A DNA stretch of 7,668 bases. Source: Helicobacteraceae bacterium. GTDB lineage: Bacteria; Campylobacterota; Campylobacteria; Campylobacterales; SZUA-545. Shown piece by piece: positions 6,189 through 7,668 of the stretch. The position numbers were made by a program, and so were the translations under genes. The notes beneath the pieces were generated by a model. That model searched no databases. It had not been told where the DNA came from and saw only the letters and a program-made list of their open reading frames with translations. Position 1 is the first letter of the stretch. Each line of letters opens with the position of its first letter. The stretch lies in NCBI GenBank assembly GCA_011390075.1, contig JAABTA010000036.1:1-7668 (forward strand), written 5' to 3'.

Positions 6189-6204
6189 CCTTTATCAATA
6201 AAGG
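6189..6204. repeat. Second perfect palindrome, near the moeA -35 region (candidate operator)
   Basis: CCTTTATCAATAAAGG has perfect 7-bp arms and a 2-bp centre, too tight for a good RNA hairpin, so protein binding is more likely. Its centre is about 37 bp upstream of the predicted moeA start, over the -35 zone. It contains an ATCAA half site but not a full FNR box. Confidence 0.5.
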
Positions 6205-6211
6205 TCCAATC

Positions 6212-6227
6212 TTTTTTTGTGTAAAAT
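6212..6227 (+). promoter_or_regulatory. Predicted moeA promoter
   Basis: A run of seven T (6212-6218) followed by TGTG leads into TAAAAT (6222-6227), a good Campylobacterota-style -10 with a T-rich upstream region and no -35. The predicted start is near 6234, giving a moeA leader of about 100 nt. Confidence 0.6.
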
Positions 6228-6249
6228 AGCACCAATAATACCTAAAATC

Positions 6250-6294
6250 ATGAGGGTTTATCAGAGTAGCAAGGCTACGAGAGCCCTCTACTAA
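6250..6294 (+). CDS. Possible short leader peptide in the moeA 5' leader
   Basis: An ATG at 6250 opens a 14-codon frame (MRVYQSSKATRALY) ending in TAA at 6292-6294, wholly inside the structured leader. There is no ribosome binding site upstream and no repeat of a single amino acid as in attenuator peptides. It may simply be a chance frame. Confidence 0.15.
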   Translation: MRVYQSSKATRALY

Positions 6295-6333
6295 AGAGTC
6301 CTTTTTGGACTTGTTCAAAAAGGAAATGTCCAG
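6250..6333 (+). ncRNA. Structured moeA 5' leader, candidate cis-regulatory RNA
   Basis: The moeA leader folds in two parts. First, GAGGG (6252-6256) pairs with CCCTC (6284-6288), enclosing a GTAGC/GCTAC hairpin (6266-6270 with 6274-6278, loop AAG). Second, CCTTTTTGGA (6300-6309) pairs with TTCAAAAAGG (6314-6323) through 10 pairs including one G-U, closed by CTTG. The 3' arm of this hairpin contains most of the moeA ribosome binding site AAGGA (6320-6324), so the fold would repress translation. Competing pairings exist: TGGAC (6306-6310) with GTCCA (6328-6332) would leave that site in a loop, and AGTAG (6265-6269) can pair with CTACT (6288-6292). Mutually exclusive folds around a ribosome binding site are typical of translational riboswitches. 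I could not match it to the known Moco RNA motif or another named class; the ligand is unknown. Confidence 0.5.
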
Positions 6334-7578
6334 ATGAAACATATAGAACTTACAGAATTTGAGATCGCACTAGAAAAAGTGTTGCACCATACTACACCTA
6401 TTACAACAACAGAGTTTGTCTCGATTTTTGAGGCAAACACAAGAGTTTTAGCCCAAGATCTCTTCTGCCAAAAGCCCCTTCCTAGTTTTGATAACTCTGC
6501 CATGGATGGCTACGCTGTCTTAAGAAGCGATGCTGGGAAAAGAGTCAAAATTGCAGATACAAGCTTTGCAGGAGATCATCTCAGTGAGCTACAAGTAACA
6601 CAAGGTGTTTGCCACAAAATCATGACAGGGGCAATTGTTCCTACAGGCGCTGACGCTATTGTTCCTTTTGAAGACGCACAAGTTATCAGTCCAACTGAGA
6701 TTATGCTCCCTACAAAAATTAAAAAGAGTGCCCATATCAGATTTTTAGGAGAGGAGACTCATATTAAAGATCGCTTACTCACTCAAGGCACATATTTACG
6801 AGCCGCAGAGTTAGCACTACTCGCTTCTCAAGGGGTGAGCAGTGTCAAGGTATTTAGCAAACCAAAAGTAGCTGTTATCTCAAGCGGAAACGAATTGGTA
6901 GAGCCATGGGATCAGGCTAAGCCTCATCAAATTTATAACTCCAACTCTATTGGTATCTTCTCTTTTTTACAAACACTTGGTGCAAAGCCCACCTATATTG
7001 GTGCACTGCCTGATGACAAAGAGGTCCTAAAAGACTCTGTGGAAAAACTAACTCATTTTGACCTTGTAGTATCTAGTGGAGGTGTCAGTGTTGGTGAGGC
7101 GGATTACACCGCAGAGATCTTTGAAGAGGCAGGATTAGAGATAATTATTCATGGTATTAATACAAAACCGGGTAAACATGGAATGTTTGGCAAAATGGGT
7201 ACAACCTATGTTCTTGGTCTCCCTGGTAATCCACTCTCCTCCATGAGTATGTTCTTAACCTTTGTTGCTCCGCTTTTTTCTAAACTCTCAGGACGAGAGA
7301 GTTTCTATCCAAACTATCTCTATGCACGAGTAAAAGAGGAGTTTTCCATTAAAGCAAACAAGTCTCACATTATCCATGGAACGGTAAAGAATGGAGAGTT
7401 TCAAGCTTTTAATAACTACAAATACTCCTCAGGAATGCTCACGCCTTTAACTCAGTCTAATAGCTATATCGTTACCAACAAAGAGTGCCGTGGCTTTAAA
7501 AAGGGGGAATGGGTCAAAGTTATTTTACACTCAGAAATGAACACCTCTGAGAATATCAGTTTTAAATCATCGAATTAA
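6334..7578 (+). CDS. moeA: Molybdopterin molybdenumtransferase MoeA
   Basis: MoeA is a cytoplasmic enzyme that inserts molybdate into adenylylated molybdopterin, completing Moco. At 414 residues it has the usual length of about 400. The signature PSFDNSAMDGYA is at 50-61, KIMTGA at 95-100, RFLGEE at 136-141, SSGNEL at 183-188, SSGGVSVGEADYT at 247-259 (the MogA-like domain's cofactor-binding loop), KPGK at 278-281 and GLPGNP at 295-300. The C-terminal beta domain runs from about 325. The ATG at 6334 follows AAGGA (6320-6324, spacing 9), which the leader hairpin can hide, so translation may be regulated. It is divergent from moaA, which acts at the first step of the same pathway. No terminator is visible after its stop. 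A tungsten-handling paralogue cannot be excluded from sequence alone. Confidence 0.97.
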   Translation: MKHIELTEFEIALEKVLHHTTPITTTEFVSIFEANTRVLAQDLFCQKPLPSFDNSAMDGYAVLRSDAGKRVKIADTSFAGDHLSELQVTQGVCHKIMTGAIVPTGADAIVPFEDAQVISPTEIMLPTKIKKSAHIRFLGEETHIKDRLLTQGTYLRAAELALLASQGVSSVKVFSKPKVAVISSGNELVEPWDQAKPHQIYNSNSIGIFSFLQTLGAKPTYIGALPDDKEVLKDSVEKLTHFDLVVSSGGVSVGEADYTAEIFEEAGLEIIIHGINTKPGKHGMFGKMGTTYVLGLPGNPLSSMSMFLTFVAPLFSKLSGRESFYPNYLYARVKEEFSIKANKSHIIHGTVKNGEFQAFNNYKYSSGMLTPLTQSNSYIVTNKECRGFKKGEWVKVILHSEMNTSENISFKSSN

Positions 7579-7621
7579 GCCCTGTCAACAGTCACGGTAA
7601 ATCAAAATTCAGCCCAGCCGA

Positions 7622-7627
7622 TATAAT
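7622..7627 (+). promoter_or_regulatory. Predicted -10 box for the next gene
   Basis: A perfect TATAAT in the 87-bp gap after moeA predicts a start near 7634 and a leader of about 32 nt to the ATG at 7666. No -35 box is seen. Confidence 0.55.
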
Positions 7628-7665
7628 CTTAAGAAAACAAATAAAAACCACTTAAGGATCTAAAA

Positions 7666-7668
7666 ATG
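7666..7668 (+). CDS. Start codon of a following gene (cut by window edge)
   Basis: The window ends in ATG, preceded by AAGGA (7654-7658) at 7-nt spacing and by a perfect TATAAT at 7622-7627. This combination supports a real start, but no coding sequence is visible and the product is unknown. Confidence 0.55.

Noticed and set aside
6315..6503. Minus-strand open frame over the moeA start
   Set aside because: It is antisense to the conserved N-terminus of MoeA and shows no domain or plausible start signal.
7581..7620. Terminator after moeA
   Set aside because: The only inverted repeat is CTGT-CA-ACAG with 4-bp arms and no T run after it.
7628..7656. Pair of CTTAAG repeats that could form a hairpin over the next gene's ribosome binding site
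   Set aside because: The first copy lies before the predicted transcription start near 7634, so it would not be in the RNA; six-base palindromes of this composition are common by chance.

Overview
The window is an AT-rich, gene-dense piece of bacterial chromosome. It most likely comes from a member of the Campylobacterota (epsilonproteobacteria), perhaps a Sulfurimonas-like free-living type. That assignment is inferred from protein character, T-rich promoters with good -10 but weak -35 boxes, frequent TTG starts and short or overlapping gene junctions; no rRNA or other marker gene is present. There are no mobile elements, CRISPR arrays, tRNAs or rRNAs.

Layout: positions 1-2385 (minus strand) hold a four-gene cluster read trxA, a membrane-anchored thioredoxin-like protein without CxxC, trxB and dapB (cut by the window edge). 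It has its own promoter upstream of trxA. Positions 2465-5063 (minus) hold a tightly overlapping four-gene operon: a hemerythrin-like di-iron protein, a DUF2249 protein, a roughly 12-helix membrane protein resembling NnrS/haem-copper oxidase subunit I, and a cysteine-free Crp/Fnr-family regulator. A perfect FNR-type palindrome (TTGAT-N4-ATCAA) lies upstream of the hemerythrin gene, 41.5 bp before the predicted transcription start. The regulator carries the matching E-x-x-S-R recognition helix, so the simplest reading is an autoregulated module that responds to oxygen or nitric oxide.

Positions 5146-6105 (minus) encode MoaA and 6334-7578 (plus) encode MoeA. They act early and late in molybdenum cofactor synthesis and are transcribed divergently from a 228-bp intergenic region. 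That region holds two perfect palindromes, plausible promoters and a structured moeA leader in which a 10-bp hairpin buries the ribosome binding site. A further plus-strand gene starts at the last three bases.

How they fit together (inference): MoaA and MoeA supply cofactor for molybdoenzymes such as nitrate reductase. The neighbouring FNR-regulated operon may handle reactive nitrogen species or low oxygen under the same respiratory conditions. TrxA and TrxB supply reducing power, and DapB is a housekeeping lysine/cell-wall enzyme. The most promising undescribed elements are the moeA leader RNA and the hemerythrin/DUF2249/membrane protein/regulator module.
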